Part shown: in pieces, positions 51,357-61,602 of the stretch
How positions within the stretch are numbered: the first letter of the stretch is position 1
Layout of the letters: each line of letters opens with the position of its first letter
NCBI RefSeq assembly: GCF_014644315.1
Contig: NZ_BMKL01000001.1
Location: 376,001-440,000, forward strand
Source of the DNA: Tsuneonella deserti
GTDB lineage: Bacteria > Pseudomonadota > Alphaproteobacteria > Sphingomonadales > Sphingomonadaceae
DNA length: 64,000 nt
Direction of reading: 5' to 3'
Program-made: the position numbers and the translations under genes
The notes under the pieces: generated by a model
The model's input: the letters and a program-made list of their open reading frames with translations, nothing else
Databases searched by the model: none
Told to the model about the DNA's origin: nothing

Positions 51357-51944
51357 CTAGCGGGGCTGGGCGGCAACCCCGGATCCCGGCTTTGCCTCGC
51401 GCGCCCTGTCGCGAGCAATCTGGCGCTCCATCGCGTCAACGTCGATTCCGGTGGCCCGCCCGAGCGCGCGATACGCGTTCTTCGCTTCTTCCTCGCGGCG
51501 GGCCTGCTCAGCCCTCAACCGCTCCTGTACCTTCTGGTTGGCAAGGTTGGACGCCGCAATCTCGGCATCGCTTCGGCCCTCCGCAAATGTCGAAATGAAC
51601 GTTACCTGCGGCGGACGTGGAGGAACGATGACCCGTTCCTTGGTGAACTGATACAGCAGCACCGTCGTCAACACGGCAGCGGAGAGAAGGACGCCGAAGC
51701 GGATGCGCACTCGCTCGGCAATGACGGCCGCGAGCGCGACGCCAGCGATGAGCGCGAGGACGCCGCCCACGATCCAGTTCAGGCTCACCGCGTGATCAGT
51801 GAGGAGGAACAGCAGCGAGCCGGTAAGCAGCGCCGAGCCGCCGAGTATAGGCCAGCGATAGGGGTTGGGCCGTTTGAATTCGGTCCAGAAATCGACCAGG
51901 CCGGGGCCCGGGTTAAGGCGCTGGATCATCCGCATGGGTGGCAA
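51357..51944 (-). CDS. Conserved membrane protein of unknown function
   Basis: 195 residues. About three transmembrane helices between residues 30 and 100 (PILGGSALLTGSLLFLLTDH, IVGGVLALIAGVALAAVIAE, GVLLSAAVLTTVLLYQF), then a charged helical tail (QERLRAEQARREEEAKNAYR) that may form a coiled coil. No family recognised. It ends immediately before ribD, so co-transcription is likely. Confidence 0.8.
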   Translation of the reverse strand: MPPMRMIQRLNPGPGLVDFWTEFKRPNPYRWPILGGSALLTGSLLFLLTDHAVSLNWIVGGVLALIAGVALAAVIAERVRIRFGVLLSAAVLTTVLLYQFTKERVIVPPRPPQVTFISTFAEGRSDAEIAASNLANQKVQERLRAEQARREEEAKNAYRALGRATGIDVDAMERQIARDRAREAKPGSGVAAQPR

Positions 51945-51968
51945 TGTAGGACCGCAGCCCGCATTCGG

Positions 51969-52691
51969 CTAGCCGAAGCTCGCATAGAGGGTACGCCCGT
52001 GCGCCTTGATCCAGGCGTCAGCCTCGCCGACGTCTCCTTCGAACAGTTCTTTCAATGCGGCGTGGAAGGCCGGGCTGTGATCGAAATGGAGGCAATGCGC
52101 GACCTCATGCGCGACTACCGAACGGCGGACATGGTCGGGAGCCTGGACCAGTCGCCAGTTGATCCTCACCGTGCCTCCTGTGGAGCAGCTGCCCCAGCGC
52201 CGCTGAGCCCGGCTGAGCAGCAAGCGTGGCACAGCGATGCCCGCCCGCTCGCTGTAGAACTCCAGGTCTTTAGTAAGCAGCGCATGCGCCTCACCCTCGA
52301 GCCAGCGCTGGAGGCGACCCGCGACCTGTTCAAGTGGCCCACCGAGGATGACGCTCCCGCGCTCCGTTCTAGGTGTGCGCGGGAACCCTTCGCGCCAGTC
52401 GATCTGCAGTTCCTGTCCCCTGTAGAGCAGCGTGCCGCCTGCCCCCGGCGCGCGACGCTCCGGCACGCGGGCGAGCTGGCCGGCAATCCACTCCGCCCGC
52501 GAGCGTGCGAACGCCAGCGCTTCGGATTCGGGACACCAGCGGGGCAGGGTGAGGCGAACCTCGCTGCCGTCCGGCGCCACCCGTAACGTGAGCCGCCGCG
52601 CCCGGGGATTGCGCCGAAGAGCGACCGGCAAGGACCGGCCACCCGCCTCGACCACGGGCTCGGCATCGCCGCGCCGCAGCCAGTCGATCAC
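51969..52691 (-). CDS. YgjP-like zinc metallopeptidase (M48/DUF45)
   Basis: 240 residues. The zinc site is VAHEVAHCLHFDHSPAFH, with the third ligand in the typical DHSxAFH context. The preceding QRRWGSCSTGGTVRINWRL block is diagnostic of the YgjP/DUF45 family. Substrate unknown. Start overlaps the stop of the YcgN gene by four bases (ATGA type). Confidence 0.92.
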   Translation of the reverse strand: MIDWLRRGDAEPVVEAGGRSLPVALRRNPRARRLTLRVAPDGSEVRLTLPRWCPESEALAFARSRAEWIAGQLARVPERRAPGAGGTLLYRGQELQIDWREGFPRTPRTERGSVILGGPLEQVAGRLQRWLEGEAHALLTKDLEFYSERAGIAVPRLLLSRAQRRWGSCSTGGTVRINWRLVQAPDHVRRSVVAHEVAHCLHFDHSPAFHAALKELFEGDVGEADAWIKAHGRTLYASFG

Positions 52692-53167
52692 GCGGCCCGG
52701 CCTCTCGTGCCGCCAAGCTCTTCATCTTCGTCCGGCCACTCGACAATGTGATGCTCGAGCGGGCCGGCGTCGATTTCACTTACTACCCGTCCCGCGATAC
52801 CGGGGCCGTCGCTATGAACGGTCTCGCGGTTGCCGGAGATCAGGTAGTGCCACCGGGGCAACGGCCTTCCGTCGCCTCGCAGGCGGTAGGCGCAAGTATC
52901 CGGAAGCCAGCTCACCTGCCGCACCAGTCGGGGCGTCAGCCGCAGGCAATCGGGGACGAATGCCTTGCGATGACGATAGTCGCGGCACAGGGCTGTCCCG
53001 GTATCGAGCAGCTTGCAGGCGACATTCGTGTGGGCGATTTCGCCCGTGTCCTCGTCTTCCAGTTTATGAAGGCAGCAGCGGCCGCAGCCGTCGCACAGCG
53101 CCTCCCACTCTTCACGGGTGAGCTCGCTCAGCGGGAGCTCCCAGAACTTGTCTCTCAACTCACCCAT
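52688..53167 (-). CDS. YcgN-like UPF0260 protein with a cysteine cluster
   Basis: 159 residues, with CDGCGRCCLHKL near the N-terminus, CKLLDTGTALCRDYRHRKAFVPDC in the middle, and the HYLISGN motif. The cysteines suggest binding of zinc or an iron-sulfur cluster (CxxCxxCC family). Function unknown. It overlaps the Sco1 gene by 13 bases. Confidence 0.92.
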   Translation of the reverse strand: MGELRDKFWELPLSELTREEWEALCDGCGRCCLHKLEDEDTGEIAHTNVACKLLDTGTALCRDYRHRKAFVPDCLRLTPRLVRQVSWLPDTCAYRLRGDGRPLPRWHYLISGNRETVHSDGPGIAGRVVSEIDAGPLEHHIVEWPDEDEELGGTRGRAA

Positions 53168-53754
53168 TTCGCGAGTTCCCCGGCCACCGCATTGGCTCCC
53201 TGGTCGGTCGGCAGCGTGGCGAGCGGCTTGCCCTGTGGGTCGAAAAGATAGGTGATCGCGGAGTGGTCGACGAGATACGCGCCTCCCCCTTCATCGCGCC
53301 CTTTCGAAAAATAAACCTTGAAGGCATCGCCCGCCGCCTTGAGCTGTTCCGGCGTGCCGGTGAGGCCAACGATCTTCGGATCAAACGCTGATACGAATTG
53401 GCCGATCACCTGCGGAGTGTCACGCGTAGGATCAACGCTGATGAAGATTTGCTGCACCTTCGCGCCGAGATCGGGGTGAGCCTTGCGGAATTCGCGAAGT
53501 CCTTGCGCTGTGCGCTGCACGTCGGTCGGGCAGATATCCGGGCAAAAAGTGTAGCCGAAATAGACGATTGCGTACTTGCCGCGGAAATCTTTCCACTCGC
53601 GGGTCTGGCCATGCTGGTCCGTCAGGGTGAAATCACCACCGATTGCCGCTCCGGCAAGCGGTGGTTCTTCTGCCGGCCCCGACGCGACCTGGCATGCGGC
53701 GAGGAGGAACAGGGCGGCAATTGCGACGAGGCGGGGCATGGCGTCGCGGTTCAT
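53155..53754 (-). CDS. Sco1/SenC copper-binding lipoprotein
   Basis: 199 residues. Lipobox LLAAC near residue 20. Thioredoxin-like fold with copper-binding CPDIC (YFGYTFCPDICPTDV) and the late His in LVDHSAITYLFD. It delivers copper to or maintains the CuA site of cytochrome c oxidase. Divergent from the ankyrin gene. Confidence 0.94.
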   Translation of the reverse strand: MNRDAMPRLVAIAALFLLAACQVASGPAEEPPLAGAAIGGDFTLTDQHGQTREWKDFRGKYAIVYFGYTFCPDICPTDVQRTAQGLREFRKAHPDLGAKVQQIFISVDPTRDTPQVIGQFVSAFDPKIVGLTGTPEQLKAAGDAFKVYFSKGRDEGGGAYLVDHSAITYLFDPQGKPLATLPTDQGANAVAGELAKWVS

Positions 53755-53829
53755 GGTCTGCTAACCGGCTGGCGGCAAGGGCGACCGATCATTTCGTCAC
53801 TCGCTTTCCGGTTTTTGCAAAGGGGCAGA

Positions 53830-54450
53830 ATGATGTTGCCGGGCGTTTTCCGCAAAGTGGCCTTCGCCTTGGTCGCTGGCCTTTCGCTGACTGCGGTGCC
53901 CGCCGCTGCGCAGTTCACCGACGGCTACAACTTCCTGCAGGCAGTCAAGGACCGGAACGGAACGAAAGCGATCGAACTGCTGAGTGAACCGGGCAGCACC
54001 CTTATCGTCACGCGCGACCAGACCACGGGCGAGACCGCTCTGCACATCACGGTGCGGCGCCGCGACGAGACCTGGACCAAGTTTCTGCTGGATCGGGGAG
54101 CCAATCCCAACCTCGCCGACAAGAAAGGCGTCACGCCGCTCGCCCTCGCGGCCAGCCTGGGCTTCGTCGAAGGGGTCGAACTGCTGGTCAAGAACGGCGC
54201 GCGAGTAGATGTGCCCAATTCGGCCGGTGAAACCCCGCTGATCTCGGCGGTTCACCGGCGCGACATGGCCATGATCCGGCTGCTTCTGAAGAATGGAGCA
54301 AATGCCGACCGGACAGACAATTCCGGACGATCCGCGCGAGATTACGCGAAGCTCATGGGCGCGGCATCCGGCGTGCTCGACGAAATCGCGCGGATCGAGG
54401 CGGAGCGCAAGACTGCACCTGCCGCTGACGCCTACGGGCCGGATATCTGA
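53830..54450 (+). CDS. Secreted ankyrin-repeat protein
   Basis: 206 residues from ATG 53830 (AGGGG upstream). Signal peptide ending VPAAAQ. Four ankyrin repeats, for example [40 protein letters not shown] and AGETPLISAVHRRDMAMIRL. A periplasmic protein-binding scaffold; partner unknown. Two bases separate it from coq9. Confidence 0.9.
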   Translation: MMLPGVFRKVAFALVAGLSLTAVPAAAQFTDGYNFLQAVKDRNGTKAIELLSEPGSTLIVTRDQTTGETALHITVRRRDETWTKFLLDRGANPNLADKKGVTPLALAASLGFVEGVELLVKNGARVDVPNSAGETPLISAVHRRDMAMIRLLLKNGANADRTDNSGRSARDYAKLMGAASGVLDEIARIEAERKTAPAADAYGPDI

Positions 54451-54452
54451 GC

Positions 54453-55121
54453 ATGGCTCACTCTGCTGCCAGGGACGACCTGACCCTCGACGAGGTCCGG
54501 CTGCTGCTTGCGCCCGGTATCGCCGATGCCGCGGTATTCGACGGTTGGACCGACGCGGCGCTCGGTTCCGCAGCCGAGATGGATGGGGTAGATCCCGATG
54601 TGGCGAGGCTGGCCTTTCCGGGCGGGGCAATGGACCTGATCGCCGCGTGGATCGCCAGCATAGATCTGGCGATGGCGGAGGCGCTGCCGCCCGCGACAAT
54701 CGCATCGATGAAGATCCGCGATCGCATTCGCTCGCTGATCGAGGCGCGGCTTACGGCGGTCGCCGGGCGTGAGGAAGCCTTGCGCCGCGCGCTGGCAATC
54801 ATGGCGATGCCGCAGAATGTCGTTCGCGCGGGCAAATTGGGCTGGGCCAGCGCCGACGCGATGTGGCGGCTCGCTGGCGACACTGCGACCGACTACAACC
54901 ACTACACCAAGCGGGCGATCCTCGCTTCGATATACGCCGCCACCCTCGCCGTGTTTGCAACCGATGATAGCGAGGGCAAGGCCGAGACCCGGGCCTTCCT
55001 CGACCGGCGGATCGATGGCGTCATGCGGTTCGAAAAGCTCAAGGCGCAGATGTTGAGGCCGAGCGAGGAACGCTTCAGCGTGGCGCGGTTTCTTGGCCGG
55101 CTGCGCTATCCGGCGCGTTGA
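54453..55121 (+). CDS. COQ9 family protein
   Basis: 222 residues. WTDAALGSAAEMDGVDPDVA, MAMPQNVVRAGKLGWASADAM and AGDTATDYNHYTKRAILASI are characteristic COQ9 blocks. COQ9 is a lipid-binding protein of TetR-like fold that helps the hydroxylase of ubiquinone synthesis. Followed by the iron-regulated feo genes. Confidence 0.93.
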   Translation: MAHSAARDDLTLDEVRLLLAPGIADAAVFDGWTDAALGSAAEMDGVDPDVARLAFPGGAMDLIAAWIASIDLAMAEALPPATIASMKIRDRIRSLIEARLTAVAGREEALRRALAIMAMPQNVVRAGKLGWASADAMWRLAGDTATDYNHYTKRAILASIYAATLAVFATDDSEGKAETRAFLDRRIDGVMRFEKLKAQMLRPSEERFSVARFLGRLRYPAR

Positions 55122-55127
55122 ATCACT

Positions 55128-55146
55128 ATTGCAAGTCAGTTGCAAT
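55128..55146. promoter_or_regulatory. Fur-like operator upstream of feoAB
   Basis: ATTGCAA-GTCAG-TTGCAAT is a 19-base palindrome ending 28 bases before the feoA start. It resembles the TGCAA-type Fur boxes of alphaproteobacteria. Iron-dependent repression of feo is the likely role. Confidence 0.65.
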
Positions 55147-55174
55147 TAAGGCCGCGGAGGCCTAGCTGTCGGCC

Positions 55175-55410
55175 ATGACCCTCGAGGGACTCGAACGTGG
55201 CCATCGCGCGCGGATTGTCGCGGTGGACTGGAGCCGGCTTGCACCGGAGGACGGCACGCGGCTTCGCGCGCTCGGTCTCGACGCGGGGGCGCGCGTGGCG
55301 ATCGCCCATCGCGGGGTATTTGGCGGACGGGATCCCATCGCGGTGATGATCGGGCGCATGACCGTCGCGGTCCGCAGGGTCCACGCAGCGGCGATGGAGA
55401 TTGAGCCGCT

Positions 55411-55414
<4 letters not shown>
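55175..55414 (+). CDS. feoA: Ferrous iron transport protein A
   Basis: 79 residues with SH3-like FeoA pattern: LERGHRARIVAVDWSRLAPE, DGTRLRALGLDAGARVAI and a final beta strand. FeoA supports FeoB. Stop overlaps feoB start by four bases (ATGA). Confidence 0.93.
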
Positions 55415-57273
<1,859 letters not shown>

Positions 57274-57404
57274 AAGGCTTGGGCATAAAGGTCGGCCGGC
57301 AGGTTGAGGGCGGGCCGGCCGGGCCCTACATCTTCGCGGGAATCATTTACGAGGCGCCTCGGATACTCGCCGGAGCGCCCGGGCTTTAGCGAAGGAACGA
57401 GTCA

Positions 57405-57932
57405 ATGGCGGGCAGCCTCAACAAGGTCATGCTGATCGGAAACCTGGGGGCAGACCCGGAAGTCCGCAGCTTTCAGAACGGCGGCAAGGTGTGCAACCTG
57501 CGCATCGCCACTTCGGAAAACTGGAAGGACCGCAACACCGGCGAGCGCAAGGAAAAGACCGAGTGGCACACCGTCGCGATCTTTTCCGAAGGCCTGGTGG
57601 GCGTTGCAGAGCAGTACCTGCGCAAGGGCAGCAAGGTCTACATTGAGGGAAAGCTGCAGACCCGCAAGTGGCAGGACCAGTCGGGTAACGACCGCTATTC
57701 GACCGAGATCGTCCTGCAGGGTCCCGGCGCGGTGATGACGATGCTCGACGGTGCTCCCGGCGCTGGTGGAGGCGGCGGCGGTCAGCGCGGCGGGGGCGGC
57801 AACGACTGGAACCGCGGCCAGGGCGGGGGGTCCGGCGGCGGTTCGCAGGGCGGCGGCTGGAACCAGGGCGGCGGCTCGGGCGGCAGCGGCGGATCGAACT
57901 TCGACGACCTCGACGACGACATTCCGTTCTGA
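57405..57932 (+). CDS. ssb: Single-stranded DNA-binding protein
   Basis: 175 residues. The OB fold occupies about 1-112 ([39 protein letters not shown]), followed by a Gly-rich linker and the acidic tip DDLDDDIPF that binds partner proteins. Essential for replication and repair. No uvrA neighbour here. Confidence 0.97.
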   Translation: MAGSLNKVMLIGNLGADPEVRSFQNGGKVCNLRIATSENWKDRNTGERKEKTEWHTVAIFSEGLVGVAEQYLRKGSKVYIEGKLQTRKWQDQSGNDRYSTEIVLQGPGAVMTMLDGAPGAGGGGGGQRGGGGNDWNRGQGGGSGGGSQGGGWNQGGGSGGSGGSNFDDLDDDIPF

Positions 57933-57953
57933 GCGCGGAAACGCCGCGCAGGC

Positions 57954-58487
57954 TCAGTTCGGCTTGAGACCCTTCAGCAATTCGGCGAGCGGGCCTTCCG
58001 CCTCGCCCTCCTGCGCGATTCCCGCTTCACGCCGCGCCGCATCGGCGTTGGGCCCTTCGGCGTAAGGGTCGATCGCCAGTCCCAGGCTCTGCGCGACCGC
58101 TTCTCCCAAGTCGAAGGCGTCGCCACCGAACTCGATCTCGTCGGGCTCGTCGGCGGGAAGCTCGGCTTCCTCCTCGGGATCGACGGCGCGAGCCTCGCGG
58201 ACGAAACGCAGGATGAGCGGCTCTTGGATGCGGACCGGAAAATTCTCGTCCGACACTGCGCAGAGCTGGACGAGGTCGGCCCTCATTGTGCCACGCGCCA
58301 GCACGGCCTCTCCCTCGGGCTCGAACTCGAACTCGGCGCTCAGCGAGTCGACCGACACAATATCGAACCGCCGGGCGAGCGCGGAACGCTCCGCCTCGTT
58401 TGCCTCGATGGCGAGACGCTCGGGCGGTGCGGGCCGGACCCGGACCATGCGCGAGAATTCGGGCGGCGGGAAACCGGGCGTGTTCAT
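57954..58487 (-). CDS. YceD/DUF177 family protein
   Basis: 177 residues from the ATG at 58487 (AGAGG upstream). The DUF177 pattern includes a cysteine in LVQLCAVSDENFPVRIQEPL and an acidic segment EEEAELPADEPDEIEF. In other bacteria this protein is linked with rRNA processing and lies before rpmF; here it follows a cytochrome chaperone gene, with ATGA overlap. Confidence 0.88.
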   Translation of the reverse strand: MNTPGFPPPEFSRMVRVRPAPPERLAIEANEAERSALARRFDIVSVDSLSAEFEFEPEGEAVLARGTMRADLVQLCAVSDENFPVRIQEPLILRFVREARAVDPEEEAELPADEPDEIEFGGDAFDLGEAVAQSLGLAIDPYAEGPNADAARREAGIAQEGEAEGPLAELLKGLKPN

Positions 58488-58999
58488 TCGGCCACCTCTC
58501 CCGCCAGCAACCCGGCGTCCCCGGTGCGCTGGAGCCGTGCGAACCAGTGCGCCAGCCCTTCCGCCACGGCCGCCGCATCGCCGCCTTCGCGCAAGGTAAG
58601 GTTGCGGCGCGCCGCGTCTGCCAGCGCCGCGGGGCTTCCCTGCAGGCCCTCGCGGTAGGCCGCCAGCCTTCCGCCCATCGCGCCCATCAACTTGCCTACC
58701 CGCTTGCCGACGATCACGTCGCCCACCCCGAACTCGCGCAGCTGCCCGTCCATGTCCTCGACGAACAGCTCGGTCAGCAGGACCGACGGGGCGGCGAGGT
58801 CGGGGCTTGCCTCCATCCGCACCAGGACCGCCGACAGCACGGCGGTGACCATGTCGAACCGGCCCGCGACGGAGTCCGCCGCGCCGCAGTCCGAGTACCA
58901 TTCGCGGCGGCGCGCCTCGTCGACGATGGCCCGCCACAGCGGGCGCAGGTCTTCGCGAGGATCGGGCTTCGGCGTCAGCAATCTTTTCAGCAAGCTCAT
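58484..58999 (-). CDS. Ubiquinol-cytochrome c chaperone (CBP3-like)
   Basis: 171 residues from the ATG at 58999 (MSLLKRLLTPKPDPREDL). The central RREWYSDCGAADSVAGRFDM and LLTELFVEDMDGQLREFGVGD are characteristic of the ubiquinol-cyt c chaperone domain. It supports assembly of the cytochrome bc1 complex. Coupled to the DUF177 gene. Confidence 0.9.
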   Translation of the reverse strand: MSLLKRLLTPKPDPREDLRPLWRAIVDEARRREWYSDCGAADSVAGRFDMVTAVLSAVLVRMEASPDLAAPSVLLTELFVEDMDGQLREFGVGDVIVGKRVGKLMGAMGGRLAAYREGLQGSPAALADAARRNLTLREGGDAAAVAEGLAHWFARLQRTGDAGLLAGEVAE

Positions 59000-59162
59000 G
59001 AGCGCCATCTCGCGCGCATTCAGCGGCAATTCAAGCGCGGGGGTACAGGCCGCGCCGACGCGCGATTGCCAGCGGCCCCCGGCGGCCCTAAGGCGGCCCT
59101 ACGCGGCCCCCGGGGCGGCGCACGTAGGCGAGACCTCGATGGACGAGACGAAGAGGAATTCG

Positions 59163-59633
59163 ATGAAGGCTGTTCGGTTTCTGGGCGCGGGCGCGCTGAT
59201 GGCTTGCCTTCTGGCGGCAGGCGGCTGCGCTTCCATTACGGAGAACCGGGGCTTCATTGTTGACCGGACGCTGACCTCCTCGATCCAGCCCGGGATCGAC
59301 AACAAGCAGTCCGTCCAGGGGACGCTCGGTCATCCCAGTTTCGAAAGCCAGTTCGGCCCGCCGACGTGGTATTACGTGTCGAGCGTCACTCACCGGAAGC
59401 CGTTCGTGAAGCCCCGCATCGCCCAGCACCAGGTGCTTGCGGTGCGCTTCGACCCGGCGGGCAATGTCGCCAGCGTGGAGACCAGCGGGGTCGACAAGGT
59501 CGTTTACCTTTCGCCGGATGGCGACGAGACGCCGACCGTCGGCCGCGAGCGCGGGTTCTTCGAGGACCTGTTCGGCAATATCGGCGCGGTGGGTGCGCCC
59601 GGAACCGGCGCGCCGGCCAGCACGGGTCCTTGA
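59163..59633 (+). CDS. bamE: BamE/SmpA-like outer-membrane lipoprotein
   Basis: 156 residues from ATG 59163 (GAGG upstream; ATG 59139 also in frame). Lipobox LLAAGGC. IQPGIDNKQSVQGTLGHPSF and PPTWYYVSSV are typical of the SmpA/OmlA domain. Part of the BAM complex that inserts outer-membrane proteins. Lies 45 bases before hslV. Confidence 0.9.
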   Translation: MKAVRFLGAGALMACLLAAGGCASITENRGFIVDRTLTSSIQPGIDNKQSVQGTLGHPSFESQFGPPTWYYVSSVTHRKPFVKPRIAQHQVLAVRFDPAGNVASVETSGVDKVVYLSPDGDETPTVGRERGFFEDLFGNIGAVGAPGTGAPASTGP

Positions 59634-59678
59634 TCCGGGCTGCTTGAAGCGCACGGGCCGCGCCCCATATCGCGCGGC

Positions 59679-60239
59679 ATGGACGAGAGACATTCTGCCC
59701 ACGGACTGGTTCCGTGGCACGGCACCACCATCATCGGCGTGAAGCGCGGTGACCGCACGGTCATCGCCGGCGACGGCCAGGTATCGATGGGCAATACCGT
59801 GATGAAGCCCAATGCCCGCAAGGTGCGGAGGCTGGGCAAGGACGGCAAGGTGATCGCCGGTTTCGCCGGGGCGACTGCCGACGCCTTCACCCTGTTCGAG
59901 CGGCTCGAGAAGAAGCTCGAGCAGTACAGCGGCCAGCTGATGCGCGCCGCGGTCGAGCTGGCCAAGGACTGGCGGACCGACAAGTACCTGCGCAACCTCG
60001 AAGCGCTGATGATCGTCGCCGACAAGGACGTGTTGCTGGTGCTGACCGGCAACGGCGACGTGCTTGAGCCCGAAGGCGGGATCGCGGCGATCGGTTCGGG
60101 TGGCAATTACGCGCTGGCGGCGGCTCGCGCGCTGTCCGATTACGAGCAGGATCCCGAAAAGATCGCCCGCCGCGCCATGGCGGTGGCCGCCGAAGTCTGC
60201 GTGTTCACCAACGACCGCGTCACGCTCGAAGAAGTCTGA
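59679..60239 (+). CDS. hslV: ATP-dependent protease subunit HslV
   Basis: 186 residues. The catalytic Thr is Thr16 in [15 protein letters not shown], so a 15-residue propeptide must be removed. It also has [16 protein letters not shown] and [14 protein letters not shown]. Forms the proteolytic double ring of HslVU. hslU follows after four bases. Confidence 0.96.
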   Translation: MDERHSAHGLVPWHGTTIIGVKRGDRTVIAGDGQVSMGNTVMKPNARKVRRLGKDGKVIAGFAGATADAFTLFERLEKKLEQYSGQLMRAAVELAKDWRTDKYLRNLEALMIVADKDVLLVLTGNGDVLEPEGGIAAIGSGGNYALAAARALSDYEQDPEKIARRAMAVAAEVCVFTNDRVTLEEV

Positions 60240-60243
60240 TCAG

Positions 60244-61554
60244 ATGGATAACCTGACCCAAGCCCTTACGCCCCGGGCGATCGTCGCCGCGCTCGACGAG
60301 CACATCATCGGCCAGGCCGATGCGAAGCGCGCCGTCGCCGTGGCCTTGCGCAACCGCTGGCGCAGGCAGCGGCTTTCGCCCGAGCTGCGAGACGAGGTGA
60401 GCCCCAAGAACATCCTGATGATCGGCCCGACCGGCTGCGGCAAGACCGAGATCAGCCGCCGCCTGGCCAAGCTCGCCGAAGCGCCGTTCGTGAAGGTGGA
60501 GGCGACCAAGTTCACCGAGGTCGGTTACGTCGGGCGCGACGTCGACCAGATTGCCCGCGACCTTGTCGAGGATGCGATCCGGCTGGAAAAGGACCGCCGC
60601 CGCGAGGCCGTGCGGGAGGCCGCGTCGAAAGCGGCGATGGACCGGCTGCTGAAGGCGCTGGTCGGAGAAAACGCGAGCGAGGCCACGCGGGAGAGCTTCC
60701 GCCAGCGGGTCACCCAGAACGCCATGAACGACGTGGAGGTCGAGATCGAGGTCGAGGAGGCGCCTTCGATGCCCTTCGACCTCGGCGGGATGGGCGGCAA
60801 CGTCGGCATGATCAACCTGTCCGACATGATGAGCAAGGCGATGGGCAAGGCGCCCCGGAAGCGCCGCAAGCTCAAGGTGCCCGACGCCTGGGACAAGCTG
60901 GTCGATGAGGAATCCGAAAAGCGGATGGACCAGGACGATGTCGCCCGCGTCGCCCTCGCCAATGCCGAAGCGAACGGGATCGTCTTCCTCGACGAGATCG
61001 ACAAGATCGCGGTCAGCGACGTGCGCGGCGGATCGGTCAGCCGCGAAGGCGTCCAGCGCGACCTGCTGCCGTTGATCGAGGGCACGACCGTTTCAACCAA
61101 GTACGGTCCGATGAAGACCGACCACGTGCTGTTCATCGCGTCGGGCGCGTTCCACGTCGCCAAGCCTTCGGACATGCTGCCCGAACTGCAGGGCCGCCTG
61201 CCGATCCGGGTCGAACTGCAGTCGCTGAGCGAGGAGGACTTCGTCCGCATCCTCAGCGAAACCCGCGCGAACCTGGTGGCGCAGTACAAGGCGCTGCTCG
61301 GCACCGAGGACGTGACGCTTGAACTGGGCGAGGGCGCGGTGCGCGAAATCGCCCGCATCGCCGCGCAGGTGAATGAAAGCGTGGAGAATATCGGCGCCCG
61401 CCGGCTTCAGACGGTGATGGAAAAGCTGCTCGAGGAGCTCAGCTTCGAGGCCGAGGACCGCAAGGGCGAAACGGTGACGATCGACGCCGCCTACGTGCGC
61501 GAACGGCTGGGAGCGCTGGCGGGCGACAGCGACCTGTCTAAGTATATCCTCTAG
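60244..61554 (+). CDS. hslU: ATP-dependent protease ATPase subunit HslU
   Basis: 436 residues from ATG 60244. AAA+ motifs: Walker [16 protein letters not shown], Walker [13 protein letters not shown], the pore loop GYVG, and the C-terminal tail SDLSKYIL that contacts HslV. The I domain (about 110-230) is present. Unfolds substrates for HslV. Confidence 0.97.
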   Translation: MDNLTQALTPRAIVAALDEHIIGQADAKRAVAVALRNRWRRQRLSPELRDEVSPKNILMIGPTGCGKTEISRRLAKLAEAPFVKVEATKFTEVGYVGRDVDQIARDLVEDAIRLEKDRRREAVREAASKAAMDRLLKALVGENASEATRESFRQRVTQNAMNDVEVEIEVEEAPSMPFDLGGMGGNVGMINLSDMMSKAMGKAPRKRRKLKVPDAWDKLVDEESEKRMDQDDVARVALANAEANGIVFLDEIDKIAVSDVRGGSVSREGVQRDLLPLIEGTTVSTKYGPMKTDHVLFIASGAFHVAKPSDMLPELQGRLPIRVELQSLSEEDFVRILSETRANLVAQYKALLGTEDVTLELGEGAVREIARIAAQVNESVENIGARRLQTVMEKLLEELSFEAEDRKGETVTIDAAYVRERLGALAGDSDLSKYIL

Positions 61555-61602
61555 CGGGCGGCACCGGGTTTCGGCCGGCTGTCGGCGAATCCGACGAGCC
61601 GC

